Positions 26,054 through 34,987 of a DNA stretch of 64,000 nt are shown here, in pieces. Below the pieces are notes generated by a model, which saw only the letters and a list, made by a program, of their open reading frames with translations, did no database searches and was not told the origin of the DNA. The stretch comes from Candidatus Fraserbacteria bacterium (GTDB lineage: Bacteria; Bipolaricaulota; Bipolaricaulia; RBG-16-55-9; JAJCYT01): NCBI GenBank assembly GCA_029262795.1, contig JAJCYT010000030.1, forward strand, positions 124,001-188,000, in the 5' to 3' direction. Position 1 is the stretch's first letter; each line of letters starts with the position of its first letter. Made by a program: the position numbers and the translations under genes.

Positions 26054-26950
26054 ATGAATTTAAATTATCACATTGTGGATGTATTTACGAATCAGCAGTT
26101 TGGTGGAAACCCTTTGGTTGTGTTTCCTGATGGCCGTGATGTTTCGGATGAGATGATGCAACTGATTGCCAAGGAATTTAATTTATCGGAAACCACATTT
26201 GTGTTGCCGCCAAAGTCCGAAGAAAATGATTTTCATGTGCGTATTTTTACCCCATCGCGAGAATTGCCAATGGCGGGGCATCCCACTGTGGGCACAGCAT
26301 ATGTACTTGCGCGAGAAGGGCTTATTCCAGCTTCAAAAACACATGTGGTGTTTGAGGAAGGCGTTGGCCCAATTCCTGTCGAATTGAAATTTCAAGATGG
26401 CCAGCCACACATGATGACGATGGACCAGCCCTTACCCACCTTCGGGCCGGAAATACAAGAACGAAATCTCATTGCCGATATGCTATCCATCTCAGAATCT
26501 GATCTGGATGCACACTTGCCGGTTGAGGTGGTTTCCTGTGGTGTACCCATTATTTTAATTCCCATCAAGAATTTGGAAGTGATGAAACGATTAACATTGA
26601 AATTGGATGTCTGGAGAGAACATTTTGAAAAATATGATGCGTCACTTTACATGTTAACCCAAGAAACTGAATTGCCCGATTCTGTTGTGCACGGTCGCAT
26701 GTTTGGCCCGAATGTAAGTATTATGGAAGACCCTGCAACAGGTGCAGCCCACGGACCCTTGGGCAGTTACTTGGTCAGGTATGGCTTAATTCAGGGAGAT
26801 GCAGCATTGCATATGATCAGTGAACAAGGATTTGAAATGGGACGCCCAAGTTTTATCCACATGAGTGTGGAAGGCAGCGCTGATCAAATTTCGCGCGTGC
26901 GTGTGGGCGGTGAATCGGTTTATATGGGACAAGGACAGCTTCAGTTATAA
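26054..26950 (+). CDS. PhzF-family isomerase-like protein
   Basis: 298 residues. Two diaminopimelate-epimerase-like halves. N-terminal [37 protein letters not shown] with the catalytic Glu, then [24 protein letters not shown]-terminal [17 protein letters not shown]. The family isomerises small ring or acyl substrates; phenazine synthesis is only one case and no phz genes are nearby. It starts 19 bases after the EamA-cupin stop and 11 bases before the MOSC gene, so these form one transcription unit. Confidence 0.92.
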   Translation: MNLNYHIVDVFTNQQFGGNPLVVFPDGRDVSDEMMQLIAKEFNLSETTFVLPPKSEENDFHVRIFTPSRELPMAGHPTVGTAYVLAREGLIPASKTHVVFEEGVGPIPVELKFQDGQPHMMTMDQPLPTFGPEIQERNLIADMLSISESDLDAHLPVEVVSCGVPIILIPIKNLEVMKRLTLKLDVWREHFEKYDASLYMLTQETELPDSVVHGRMFGPNVSIMEDPATGAAHGPLGSYLVRYGLIQGDAALHMISEQGFEMGRPSFIHMSVEGSADQISRVRVGGESVYMGQGQLQL

Positions 26951-26961
26951 AGGGAGAGTGA

Positions 26962-27759
26962 ATGATTACGCTAACAGGGATGTATGCTTACCCAATCAAA
27001 TCGTGTGCAGGGATGCCGCTCGACATTGGAGAATTGGATCAATATGGCCTGGTGAATGACCGCCGCTGGCTGGTAGTAGATGAATCCGGCATGTTTCAAA
27101 CTCAAAGAGAATTGCCAAGCCTGTCGTTAATTCAGCCCAAGCTCAGTGGTTCCGGTTTGATGTTAAATGCTCCTGGGATGGAAAGCGTCGAAGTGTCAAA
27201 ACCTTCTGATGCTAAAATTTCCAATGTCACTATTTGGAGAAATCAGTGCGATGCCGATGATGCAGGTAATTTGGTGGCAGAGTGGCTGAGCGATTATCTC
27301 AAAACATCCTGCCGTTTGGTCACGATTGGAAATGCATTTCAACGGCCTGTCAATCCAGATCATGCGCTCGACAATGATGAAGTCAGTTTCGCCGATGGCT
27401 ATCCCTTTTTAATTATTTCTGAAGCTTCTTTAGAAGATTTAAACTCGCGACTGGAAACACCGTTGCCTATGAATCGTTTCCGCCCCAACTTTGTGGTATC
27501 TGGTACCGATGCGTTTGCAGAGAGCGGTTGGAAAACGTTCAAAATAGGAGAGCATCTTTTTCATAATGTGAAACCTTGTGCGCGTTGTGTGATCACCACA
27601 GTAGATCAAAGCACAGCTGAACAAGGCAAAGAGCCACTCACCACTCTATCAACCTATCGTAAAACAGATGATGGACGAATTCTGTTCGGCGAAAATTTAA
27701 TTCATGAACAAAAGCAAGGTCAAGTTCGAGTGGGAGATACGATTGAAATTTTAAGCTAA
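26962..27759 (+). CDS. MOSC-domain protein (YcbX-like)
   Basis: 265 residues. N-terminal beta-barrel (MITLTGMYAYPIKSCAGMPLDIGELDQYGLVNDRRWLVVDE) plus a MOSC core with FRPNFVV, the Mo-ligand Cys in NVKPCARCVITTVDQ, and LSTYRKTDDGRILFGENL. Relatives are molybdenum-dependent reductases of N-hydroxylated compounds (YcbX, YiiM, mARC). YcbX itself carries a C-terminal ferredoxin; here that domain is absent, so an external electron donor is needed. AAAGGGAG precedes ATG 26962. Confidence 0.92.
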   Translation: MITLTGMYAYPIKSCAGMPLDIGELDQYGLVNDRRWLVVDESGMFQTQRELPSLSLIQPKLSGSGLMLNAPGMESVEVSKPSDAKISNVTIWRNQCDADDAGNLVAEWLSDYLKTSCRLVTIGNAFQRPVNPDHALDNDEVSFADGYPFLIISEASLEDLNSRLETPLPMNRFRPNFVVSGTDAFAESGWKTFKIGEHLFHNVKPCARCVITTVDQSTAEQGKEPLTTLSTYRKTDDGRILFGENLIHEQKQGQVRVGDTIEILS

Positions 27760-27789
27760 ACCATTTTGCAAAACGTTGTAATTCCTGCC

Positions 27790-27827
27790 AAACTCCTTTT
27801 GACCAAAACGGTTGGAAGGAGTTTTTT
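27790..27827 (+). terminator. Terminator-like hairpin overlapping the next ribosome site
   Basis: Stem AACTCCTT (27791-27798) with AAGGAGTT (27816-27823), then a run of six T (27822-27827). The 3' arm is also the Shine-Dalgarno of the M42 gene (ATG 27829). It probably ends the EamA-PhzF-MOSC transcript and may mask the ribosome site in read-through RNA. Confidence 0.65.
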
Positions 27828-27828
27828 C

Positions 27829-28869
27829 ATGGATCGTGAAGCACTCATTAAACTATTGGAAGAATTGATTCAGTGTCACTCCCCTCCTGGAGAAGAAAAA
27901 GAAATTGATGCTGTCATTCGCCGCGAAATGGAAGCCTCTGGCGCGAAAGTATGGCAGGACGAAGCCACCAATTTATATGCACACATTCCTGGCGATGGCC
28001 CCAAAGTCATGGTTTGTGCACACAAGGATGAAATCGGCATGGTGGTCAATCGCATTCAGGAAGATGGACGTTTGCAGATCGAAAACTGTGGTGGTTCATT
28101 TCCTTGGAAATACGGTGAAGGCCCCGTGGAATTTATTGCCGATGATGGCAGCCTGGTTCGTGGCGTGTTGTCCGCAGGTTCTATTCATACGCGCAAAGGT
28201 CCGCTTCACGAATTGAAACAGGATAGAGCCTGGACGTGGGGTTTGGCCAGTGTGTTCACCGGCTTGAGCAAAGAAGATCTCGATGCCAGAGGCATCCACG
28301 TTGGCAGTCGAGGTGTGATTTCCCGAGAGCGAAAGCAGGTTCAGCGACTTGGTGATTACATTGCCTCTTATGCAATGGATGATCGTATGGGTGTGGCTGT
28401 TGTGTTGGCTGCATTGAAAGCGTTTGGTAGTGGCGAAGCCTCCTCAAATTGTGATCTCTATTTTGTGATCACGCACGGAGAAGAAATCGGCCTGGTGGGG
28501 GCAATGTATGTGGCGCATCAGCTTCAGCCGGATATTTGTATCGCGATTGACACCTCTCCCGTCACGCATGAAACCCCGCTTGAGTTGAATGACGAACCTG
28601 TGATCTGGTATCGAGAAGCCACATACAACAACAAATCTGAATGTGATCGAGTCTATCATTTGGGTCGAGAGATGGGTGTAGGCGCTCAGCCTGTTGTCTA
28701 TTCTGGCGCGGCATCCGATGCCGGTGGTGTTAAGCGAAATGGCTTAGCAGCGCGAACTGTCTGTTTTGGGCCAGCTCGTGATAATTCACACGGTTACGAA
28801 ATTGCTCATGCCAATTCAATGTCGAATGTAACGACCCTATTGGTTGAGTATCTGAAGTCACTGCCTTAA
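27829..28869 (+). CDS. M42-family aminopeptidase (metallo)
   Basis: 346 residues from ATG 27829 (GGAAGGAG upstream). Metal and catalytic segments in order: VCAHKDEIGMVV (His, Asp), YAMDDRMGVAVVLAA (bridging Asp), ITHGEEIGLVGA (catalytic Glu-Glu), CIAIDTSPV (Asp) and the C-terminal His of NSHGYEIAH. A dimerisation-type inserted domain lies between the first and second segments. M42 enzymes form tetrahedral dodecamers that trim peptides after proteasome-like degradation. Confidence 0.93.
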   Translation: MDREALIKLLEELIQCHSPPGEEKEIDAVIRREMEASGAKVWQDEATNLYAHIPGDGPKVMVCAHKDEIGMVVNRIQEDGRLQIENCGGSFPWKYGEGPVEFIADDGSLVRGVLSAGSIHTRKGPLHELKQDRAWTWGLASVFTGLSKEDLDARGIHVGSRGVISRERKQVQRLGDYIASYAMDDRMGVAVVLAALKAFGSGEASSNCDLYFVITHGEEIGLVGAMYVAHQLQPDICIAIDTSPVTHETPLELNDEPVIWYREATYNNKSECDRVYHLGREMGVGAQPVVYSGAASDAGGVKRNGLAARTVCFGPARDNSHGYEIAHANSMSNVTTLLVEYLKSLP

Positions 28870-28910
28870 ACATTTTGTCAAGAACTTTATTTTCAAACTA
28901 AGATGAGGCC

Positions 28911-29921
28911 ATGATGAAACAATCAATTTTTTCTGAAAAGCGATGGACAGTATTCGCACTTTCTGGTTTTGTCTTGCTCTTTGTGACCAATTGTGGTTTG
29001 GGTAATTTAGATGCTCAAGACCTTGGTGGTGGCGAATGGGTCACGTTCGCGCCCGTCCCTGTGGCAACACAGGAAATAGGTGTGGCTGAACTAGATGGCC
29101 TGATTTATGTGTTGGGTGGCATTCTGGGCAATCGCACCATTGGCAATAACGTTCAAGTCTATGATCCTGAGGAAGACAGATGGACATCCGCCGCCCCTAT
29201 GCCAACGGCGTTGCATCATATGGGCGTGACGAGTGCCAACGGAAAACTCTATGTGGTCGGCGGCTACTTTGGTAATTTTCAACCCGTTGATACCTTGTTT
29301 GAATATAATTCGCAGGCAGATAAATGGACTGAAAAAACCAATTTATCAGCCGCAAAAGGCGGCCTGGTTGCTGTTACCATTGATGGTTTGATTTATGCCA
29401 TTGGTGGCGCAAGGGGTCCGTCGATTGATGATCTGGATGTGTATGACCCACAAACCGATCGCTGGTCCAGCCTTCGATCAATGAATGTGGCGCGCGATCA
29501 TCATGCAGCTGCTGTAATTGATGGCAAAATTTATGTTGTGGGTGGTCGGAATCAATCTGATTTCACACTGGATTCGTTGGAGGTTTATGACCCCGAAACC
29601 GATCGCTGGACCGAACTCAGTGGTATGCCAACGGGACGTTCTGGCATTGCGAGTGCTGCACTCAATGGCTGTCTGTACGTATTTGGTGGTGAAGGCAATC
29701 GACAAAATCAAAATGGGGTTTTCTCGCAAGTGGAACGATACAACCCCCATGATGACAGTTGGACAGCAGTGACGCCGATGGAAGTGGCTCGCCACGGTAT
29801 CGGTGCGGCAGTGATTGATCACCGGATTTTCATTCCTGCCGGTGGCCCTGTAGAAGGCTTGGGTGTGACCAATCTTAACGATGCTTTGGAAGTGCCCGAA
29901 GATATTTCCTGCGACAGCTGA
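28911..29921 (+). CDS. Secreted kelch-repeat beta-propeller
   Basis: 336 residues. Signal sequence 12-32 ending VTNC; the Asn before Cys makes a lipobox doubtful. Six kelch repeats of about 48 residues, each with a GG doublet and spaced Tyr/Trp (YVLGGILGNRTIGNNVQVYDPEEDRW and similar), which close one propeller. Binding protein, ligand unknown; no catalytic signature of galactose oxidase or N-acetylneuraminate epimerase. The start is ATG 28911 or 28914, with GAGG just upstream. It converges on thpR with one base between stops. Confidence 0.85.
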   Translation: MMKQSIFSEKRWTVFALSGFVLLFVTNCGLGNLDAQDLGGGEWVTFAPVPVATQEIGVAELDGLIYVLGGILGNRTIGNNVQVYDPEEDRWTSAAPMPTALHHMGVTSANGKLYVVGGYFGNFQPVDTLFEYNSQADKWTEKTNLSAAKGGLVAVTIDGLIYAIGGARGPSIDDLDVYDPQTDRWSSLRSMNVARDHHAAAVIDGKIYVVGGRNQSDFTLDSLEVYDPETDRWTELSGMPTGRSGIASAALNGCLYVFGGEGNRQNQNGVFSQVERYNPHDDSWTAVTPMEVARHGIGAAVIDHRIFIPAGGPVEGLGVTNLNDALEVPEDISCDS

Positions 29922-29922
29922 T

Positions 29923-30480
29923 TTATTTCAACGGCACATGAAATGCAGGTGTGTAACTGGGGCCATCAGACCCAAGTACACTGCTCATCAGGGTAATGCC
30001 GTCAACTTTGAAGGTGATGGGGCGAATTGACGTGGTTTGAATTTGTTTAGCTAAATTACTTAACAAATTTCTGTCACTTTCCTTCACTCTGCCCAGGGTG
30101 GCATGAGGGGTATAATACTTTTCGCGTCGAAATCCAAACTCCACCAAGGCTTGATCAAGGCTGGAGTGAAGCTCAGTCAATGGTGTTGGCACATTGGAAG
30201 TGCCTGCCCAGACGACTCTGGGTTTGTCGAAGTTGGGAAACACACCAAGCTTATCGAGTTTTAACCGAAAAGAAGGGCGTGCTTTGGCAACGGTCTGAGC
30301 TAAAGATTGATAATCCATGATTTGATTTGGATCAATATCACCCAGGAATTTCATCGTGATGTGCACCAACTCAGGCCGCACCCAGCGCACGCGGGCATCC
30401 GTTTGTTTTAAGGTTTCAACCACATCCGCCAAGTGATCTTTGGCGGCTTGATCAAGTTCGAGACAAAAGAAACTACGCAT
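29923..30480 (-). CDS. thpR: RNA 2',3'-cyclic phosphodiesterase (ThpR/LigT)
   Basis: 185 residues. Two HxT motifs of the 2H family: HITMKFLGD (His near 40) and HATLGRVKE (His near 126). It opens 2',3'-cyclic phosphates on RNA and can join tRNA halves in vitro. I start it at ATG 30480, giving MRSFFCLEL, the usual N-terminus; ATG 30486 is in frame but lies directly against the -10. There is no Shine-Dalgarno, and the -10 ends six bases before the ATG, so the mRNA is probably leaderless. Confidence 0.92.
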   Translation of the reverse strand: MRSFFCLELDQAAKDHLADVVETLKQTDARVRWVRPELVHITMKFLGDIDPNQIMDYQSLAQTVAKARPSFRLKLDKLGVFPNFDKPRVVWAGTSNVPTPLTELHSSLDQALVEFGFRREKYYTPHATLGRVKESDRNLLSNLAKQIQTTSIRPITFKVDGITLMSSVLGSDGPSYTPAFHVPLK

Positions 30481-30486
30481 GGTCAT

Positions 30487-30514
30487 AATGTACCAATGAA
30501 CTTGGTTAAAGCAA
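30487..30514 (-). promoter_or_regulatory. Promoter of thpR (leaderless type)
   Basis: Minus strand: TTGCTT (30509-30514), 16-base spacer, extended -10 TGG-TACATT (TACATT 30487-30492). ATG 30480 begins six bases after the -10, at the expected transcription start. Confidence 0.6.
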
Positions 30515-30523
30515 AATAGATTG

Positions 30524-30553
30524 TTGGGAAGTGGGTAAAACGATCCGTATAAT
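30524..30553 (+). promoter_or_regulatory. Promoter of the Asp23 gene
   Basis: TTGGGA (30524-30529), 18-base spacer, perfect TATAAT (30548-30553), about 33 bases before the TTG start. Confidence 0.65.
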
Positions 30554-30585
30554 GCGATACATTATGCAAAAGGAGGTTATCTCCA

Positions 30586-31005
30586 TTGACAAACGATAAC
30601 AACACGCCAGTTGAAGCCCAGGAAAGCGGTCAGATCAATATTGCCGAAGAAGTAATTGCCAATATTGCAAGTATTGCAGCAGCCGAAGTTGAAGGACTTG
30701 CCGGTGTGAAACAAGGTGGTATGGCCGACATTGTCGGTATTTTTGGTGGCAAGCAAAAAGGCGTTGAAGTTCGCCTCAACGACGAAGGCCAAGTACAGGT
30801 CAGCCTCAAAGTGACCGTGGCTTATGGCCACCCAATTCACGAAGTGGCGCGCCGCATTCAGGAAAAGGTCACTGCCGATATCAACACCATGACCGGTTTG
30901 GATGTGCGCGGTGTGGATGTGTATGTCAAGGATCTCAAGCTATCCTCGAATGAAACAGAGGTTGCCGAAGAGCCTGAAGAACTGACTGAAACCAGCGAAG
31001 AATAA
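30586..31005 (+). CDS. Asp23/Gls24-family envelope-stress protein
   Basis: 139 residues with a TTG start: AGGAGG (30571-30576) lies nine bases upstream and no ATG fits. Conserved core INIAEEVIANIASIAAAEVEGLAGV and the VEVRLNDEGQVQVSLKVTVAYGHPIHEVARRIQEKV segment, then an acidic tail. Family members are abundant, membrane-associated and linked to cell-envelope or alkaline stress. The ribosome site can pair with CTCC (GGAGGTTATCTCC), a small hairpin that could damp translation. Upstream of the tandem carriers; 57 bases separate it from the leader ORF. Confidence 0.92.
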   Translation: MTNDNNTPVEAQESGQINIAEEVIANIASIAAAEVEGLAGVKQGGMADIVGIFGGKQKGVEVRLNDEGQVQVSLKVTVAYGHPIHEVARRIQEKVTADINTMTGLDVRGVDVYVKDLKLSSNETEVAEEPEELTETSEE

Positions 31006-31062
31006 GTTTTCTATCCCATTTGTGATCATCTAATTTTTTTGGATCTTAGGGTGAGAGGGGAC

Positions 31063-31131
31063 ATGGGATCTGTAGCACGTGTGCGTATGCCCGTGGTGCA
31101 GCATTTCTCTGGCGACTGCCATGACGTTTGA
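31063..31131 (+). CDS. Putative 22-residue leader ORF overlapping the carrier start
   Basis: ATG 31063 follows GAGAGGGG; the ORF ends at TGA 31129-31131, eleven bases inside the carrier gene whose ATG is 31121. The carrier's own ATG has no ribosome site, so translation of this short peptide could bring ribosomes to it (coupling). No homology recognised for the peptide. Confidence 0.4.
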   Translation: MGSVARVRMPVVQHFSGDCHDV

Positions 31132-32899
31132 AATCATTGCTGTCTTTGTCATCATTTTAGCTGCATTGGTGCTGTTTGCCCTAGAAGCCTTCACGGTTGA
31201 TTTTGTCGCTTTTGGGGTGATGGCTTTGCTGATGATTCTGGGCTTGGTTTCGCCAGAAGAAGGCATTTCCGGTTTCAGCAATCCTGCCACCATCACTGTG
31301 ATGGCCATGTTCATTCTCAGTAGCGGTTTGTATCGAACCGGTGCTGTGGATCTGCTTACCGAAAAATTGATGAAGTTTGCTGGCAACAGTCAAACCTCGC
31401 AATTGCTCCTCGTTATGGTAACGGTTGGTCCTATTTCTGCATTCCTCAACAACACGGCTGCCGTGGCGATTCTCATCCCATTTGCTGTCAAAATTGCCCG
31501 CGATCATGGACGTTCTCCGTCACAGATGCTGATGCCGTTGTCATTCACATCTCAATTGGCTGGCGTCGTGACGCTGATCGGCACATCAACCAATATCCTG
31601 GCGAGTTCACTGTCCGAAGATTTGGGGCTGGGTGCATTGGGCATGTTTGAATTTGCCCATTTGGGCCTGATTGTAATGTTTGCCGGCGTTGTGTATATGC
31701 TCACGATCGGTCAACGGCTGATGCCAGAGCGTGAAGTCCCAGAAGAGATTACCGAACGTTTCCACCTCAAGCAATACCTTTCAGAAGTGATTATTCCCGA
31801 AAAATCTTCATTTATTGGAAAATCTCTTGGGGCGCTGAAGTTGCCTCAGTCCTTCGATTTGGAAGTGCTGGAAATCATTCGCCAAGGCCAGCATCTTCGT
31901 GCTCCGTTGGTTGAAAGAGAATTGGAAGCAGGCGACAGCCTGATCATTCGTACCAATGCTCAGGATTTGGTTCGGTTGCAAAATCTCAAGGATGTGCAGT
32001 TGCAATCGGAAAATTTTTCCGGCGAGATGGATGTGCGCGGGGAAGACATGGAACTGGCCGAAGTGTTGATAGCGCCGGGCTCCATGTTAATTGGCTCAAC
32101 CATTATCGAAATAGATTTCCGCAATCGCTACGGTGCCAGCGTGCTGGCCATGAGCAAGCAAGGGGTGGTGGTGCGTCAACGCCTGCCGGAAACCATTTTG
32201 GCTTTGGGCGATGCGTTGTTGCTCAAAGCCCCGGGGCGTGTGCTGCTTTCGCTAAAGTCCGATCCGAATTTCATTATCACTGACGATATGAGACAGACCA
32301 CGCATCGCACAAACAAAATTCCACTTGCAATTGGTATTATCATTGCAGTCGTGGTGCTTGCTGCGTTAGGCATTTGGCCTATTTTGGTCACGTCATTGGC
32401 AGGCTGTGTGTTGATGGTGGTCACTGGCTGCCTGCGGATTCGGGAGTTGCATCAGTCGATTCGCTGGGATGTCATTTTTCTGTTGGCAGGCATTATCCCG
32501 TTGGGTATTGCGATGGAAAAATGGGGCGCTGCCGAATTGCTGGCCAACGGCGTGGTGCAGCTTTCACAGGGGCTTCCAGGGCCATTGGTGTTGGGGGCAC
32601 TTTATTTTGTGGTGATGATTTTAACGGGGTTAATTTCCAACAACGCTGCTGTGGTGTTGATGGTGCCCATTGCTGCAGGCGTGGCGACCAGTTTGGGGTT
32701 GGACCCCAAAGCGTTTATCATTGCGGTGATGTTTGCGGCCTCCACCAGCTTCTTCACCCCGGTGGGGTATCAGACCAACGCCATGATCATGGGGCCAGGG
32801 GGGTACCGTTTCAGTGATTTTATCAAAGTGGGGGGGCCTCTCAATATTTGGATTCTGATAGTGACCATTGCAGCGATTACCTGGTTGTGGGGGGTGTAA
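31121..32899 (+). CDS. SLC13/NhaD-ArsB-type carrier with two RCK_C domains (1 of 2)
   Basis: 592 residues from ATG 31121 (MTFEIIAVFVII); an in-frame GTG at 31079 is less likely. N-terminal transmembrane half (about 1-195) with FGVMALLMILGLVSPEEGISGFSNPATITVMAMFILSSGL and SAFLNNTAAVAILIP, the ion-transporter motif. Two cytoplasmic TrkA_C/RCK_C domains (about 215-390) follow, then a second transmembrane half with ISNNAAVVLMVPIA. The family moves anions (sulfate, dicarboxylates, arsenite) or exchanges Na+/H+. The RCK_C domains suggest ligand gating. Paralogue of the next gene. Confidence 0.92.
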   Translation: MTFEIIAVFVIILAALVLFALEAFTVDFVAFGVMALLMILGLVSPEEGISGFSNPATITVMAMFILSSGLYRTGAVDLLTEKLMKFAGNSQTSQLLLVMVTVGPISAFLNNTAAVAILIPFAVKIARDHGRSPSQMLMPLSFTSQLAGVVTLIGTSTNILASSLSEDLGLGALGMFEFAHLGLIVMFAGVVYMLTIGQRLMPEREVPEEITERFHLKQYLSEVIIPEKSSFIGKSLGALKLPQSFDLEVLEIIRQGQHLRAPLVERELEAGDSLIIRTNAQDLVRLQNLKDVQLQSENFSGEMDVRGEDMELAEVLIAPGSMLIGSTIIEIDFRNRYGASVLAMSKQGVVVRQRLPETILALGDALLLKAPGRVLLSLKSDPNFIITDDMRQTTHRTNKIPLAIGIIIAVVVLAALGIWPILVTSLAGCVLMVVTGCLRIRELHQSIRWDVIFLLAGIIPLGIAMEKWGAAELLANGVVQLSQGLPGPLVLGALYFVVMILTGLISNNAAVVLMVPIAAGVATSLGLDPKAFIIAVMFAASTSFFTPVGYQTNAMIMGPGGYRFSDFIKVGGPLNIWILIVTIAAITWLWGV

Positions 32900-32902
32900 C
32901 TC

Positions 32903-34678
32903 ATGGGCGTGGACATTTTACTTGTTGTTCTGATTCTGGTGGGCGCACTGGTGCTTTTTGCGCTGGAAATTTTTTCAGTCGATTTCGTGGCGTTGGGCGT
33001 AATGGCTGCACTAATGGGACTCAATCTGGTTACCCCGGAGCAAGGTATTTCCGGCTTCAGCAACACCGCCACCATCACAGTGATGGCCATGTTCATCCTG
33101 AGTGCGGGGCTTTATCGCACTGGCGCAATAGATTTACTCACCGATAAGCTTCTAAAATTTTCAGGCAAGAGCGAAGTCAGTCAGTTGTTGTTGGTGATGG
33201 TGACTGTCGGCCCTATTTCAGCCTTTTTAAACAACACGGCAGCTGTGGCAATTCTCATCCCTTTTGCCGTTAAGCTTGCACGAGAGCACAAGCGGTCGCC
33301 ATCCAGATTTTTGATGCCATTATCATTTACTTCTCAACTGGCGGGCGTCATCACTTTGCTTGGTACCTCGACCAACATTTTGGCCAGTTCGTTGTCTGAA
33401 AATCTAGGCTTTGGGGCTTTTAATGTATTTGAATTTGCTCATCTGGGCTTTATTGTCATGGTGGTTGGTGTGGTCTATTTGCTGACCATTGGTCGTTGGT
33501 TGTTGCCCAAACGAAATGTTGATGAAGAAATTACAGAGCGTTTCCACCTTAAACAATATTTATCCGAAGTCATCATTACTGAGAAATCTTCTTATATTGA
33601 TCAAACGGTGGTGGAACTGGATCTTGCGCGTCAATTCAACATTGAAGTATTGGAAATTATTCGTAATGGGCACCGACTCCCATTGCCATTGACCGATCAT
33701 AAAATGATGGCAGGTGACCGATTGTTGATTCGCACCAACACTGAAAAACTGCTTGAATCCGATCACCAAAACGATTTCGATTTACAGACTGCAAGTGGTC
33801 TCAATGCCACCGATGTTCAAGGCGAAGATATGGAATTGGCCGAACTTCTGATCGCACCAGGCTCATCGTTATTAGGCGCAACGCTTAGAGAAGTCAATTT
33901 CCGAAATCGTTACGGGGCAAGTGTTTTAGCCATGAGCCATCACGGGGAATCGTTGGGCAACCGTTTGCCTAGCACACCACTTGAAGTTGGGGATTCGCTG
34001 TTGATCAAAGCACCACTTCGGGTGTTGCAATCACTCAGTGGTGATCCTGATTTTGTGATGACAAACCAGATGCGACAGCCACCTCGTCGAGATAAAATCC
34101 CGATTGCAGTGGGCATTATTGTGGGAGTGGTGTCGTTGGCAGCATTCAACATTCAGCCCATTTTGGTCAGTGCGATTGAAGGGAGTGTGTTGATGGTTTT
34201 AACCGGTTGTTTGCGGATTAGAGAGTTGCATCAGGCCATTCGCTGGGATGTCATCTTTTTACTGGCGGGCATCATTCCTTTGGGACTTGCTATGCAAAAC
34301 ACAGGGGCTGATCTCATGGTTGCGGACTTTGTGTCCAACCTTGGTCAATATCTGCCGCCGATTATTCTTTTGGGGTTGTTCTATCTCACCACTACCATTT
34401 TGACCGAACTGATTTCCAACAATGCCACCGTTATTTTGCTTGTTCCCATTGCCACAGCCACGGCGGTCTCCCTTGGACTTGATCCTAAAGCGTTTATTCT
34501 GGCCATCATGTTTTCCGCATCAACAAGCTTCATGACACCGGTGGGGTATCAAACAAACACCATGGTGTTTGCACCGGGTGGCTACAAATTTCTTGATTTC
34601 ACCCGCGTGGGCGCGCCGTTAAATTTCATTTTGTGGATCGTCAGCACGCTGGTCATTGCCTGGCTTTGGGGCATTTAG
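32903..34678 (+). CDS. SLC13/NhaD-ArsB-type carrier with two RCK_C domains (2 of 2)
   Basis: 591 residues, same architecture as the preceding gene and alignable end to end by eye with high identity (for example GISGFSNTATITVMAMFILSAGLYRTGA and ISNNATVILLVPIATA). It starts three bases after the first carrier's stop. The pair is a tandem duplication that has diverged, most visibly in the RCK_C part. Either two isoforms with different ligands or a heteromer is possible. An imperfect long hairpin at 34739-34820 lies downstream. Confidence 0.92.
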   Translation: MGVDILLVVLILVGALVLFALEIFSVDFVALGVMAALMGLNLVTPEQGISGFSNTATITVMAMFILSAGLYRTGAIDLLTDKLLKFSGKSEVSQLLLVMVTVGPISAFLNNTAAVAILIPFAVKLAREHKRSPSRFLMPLSFTSQLAGVITLLGTSTNILASSLSENLGFGAFNVFEFAHLGFIVMVVGVVYLLTIGRWLLPKRNVDEEITERFHLKQYLSEVIITEKSSYIDQTVVELDLARQFNIEVLEIIRNGHRLPLPLTDHKMMAGDRLLIRTNTEKLLESDHQNDFDLQTASGLNATDVQGEDMELAELLIAPGSSLLGATLREVNFRNRYGASVLAMSHHGESLGNRLPSTPLEVGDSLLIKAPLRVLQSLSGDPDFVMTNQMRQPPRRDKIPIAVGIIVGVVSLAAFNIQPILVSAIEGSVLMVLTGCLRIRELHQAIRWDVIFLLAGIIPLGLAMQNTGADLMVADFVSNLGQYLPPIILLGLFYLTTTILTELISNNATVILLVPIATATAVSLGLDPKAFILAIMFSASTSFMTPVGYQTNTMVFAPGGYKFLDFTRVGAPLNFILWIVSTLVIAWLWGI

Positions 34679-34987
34679 ATATAAAAAATGTCTTGAAATC
34701 TATTGGAGACATTTACAATAACGCTGTTAGTCCACGATAAGGGAATAAAAGGGCGAAGCAAGTGGCTAGTGTGTACTCAGTTGATCTAAGTTGGGTTACC
34801 TGCATCGCCCTTTATTCCTTGAACGATGGGATCAATGAGGGTAGAAGCCACCGTCTTTTTCATTTCTTCAATGTGCCTTGATGGATGTTGGGTCGAAGCA
34901 AACGCTATATGGGCCTAATCAAAACGTTCAGTTACCCAACCCTCAATCCAAGTGTCTATCTCAGACAGAGGTCGTTGCTACAAGAGC
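34679..34987. other. Intergenic region with a long inverted repeat
   Basis: 309 bases between convergent genes. Imperfect stem about 16-18 bp long (34739-34756 with 34805-34820, two bulges) around a 48-base loop; it could end transcription from either side but lacks a T tract. On the minus strand a short frame (34775-34891) reads a 25-residue peptide from an ATG at about 34867, too weak to call a gene. Confidence 0.45.
34739..34820. repeat. Long imperfect inverted repeat
   Basis: Arms AAGGGAATAAAAGGGCGA and TCGCCCTTTATTCCTT. Not a member of the C-rich palindrome family found elsewhere in the window. Confidence 0.6.

Noticed and set aside
34775-34891. Short minus-strand frame ending in KGDAGNPT
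   Set aside because: Only about 25 residues from an ATG, overlaps an inverted repeat, and has no clear ribosome site; could be a remnant but cannot be supported.
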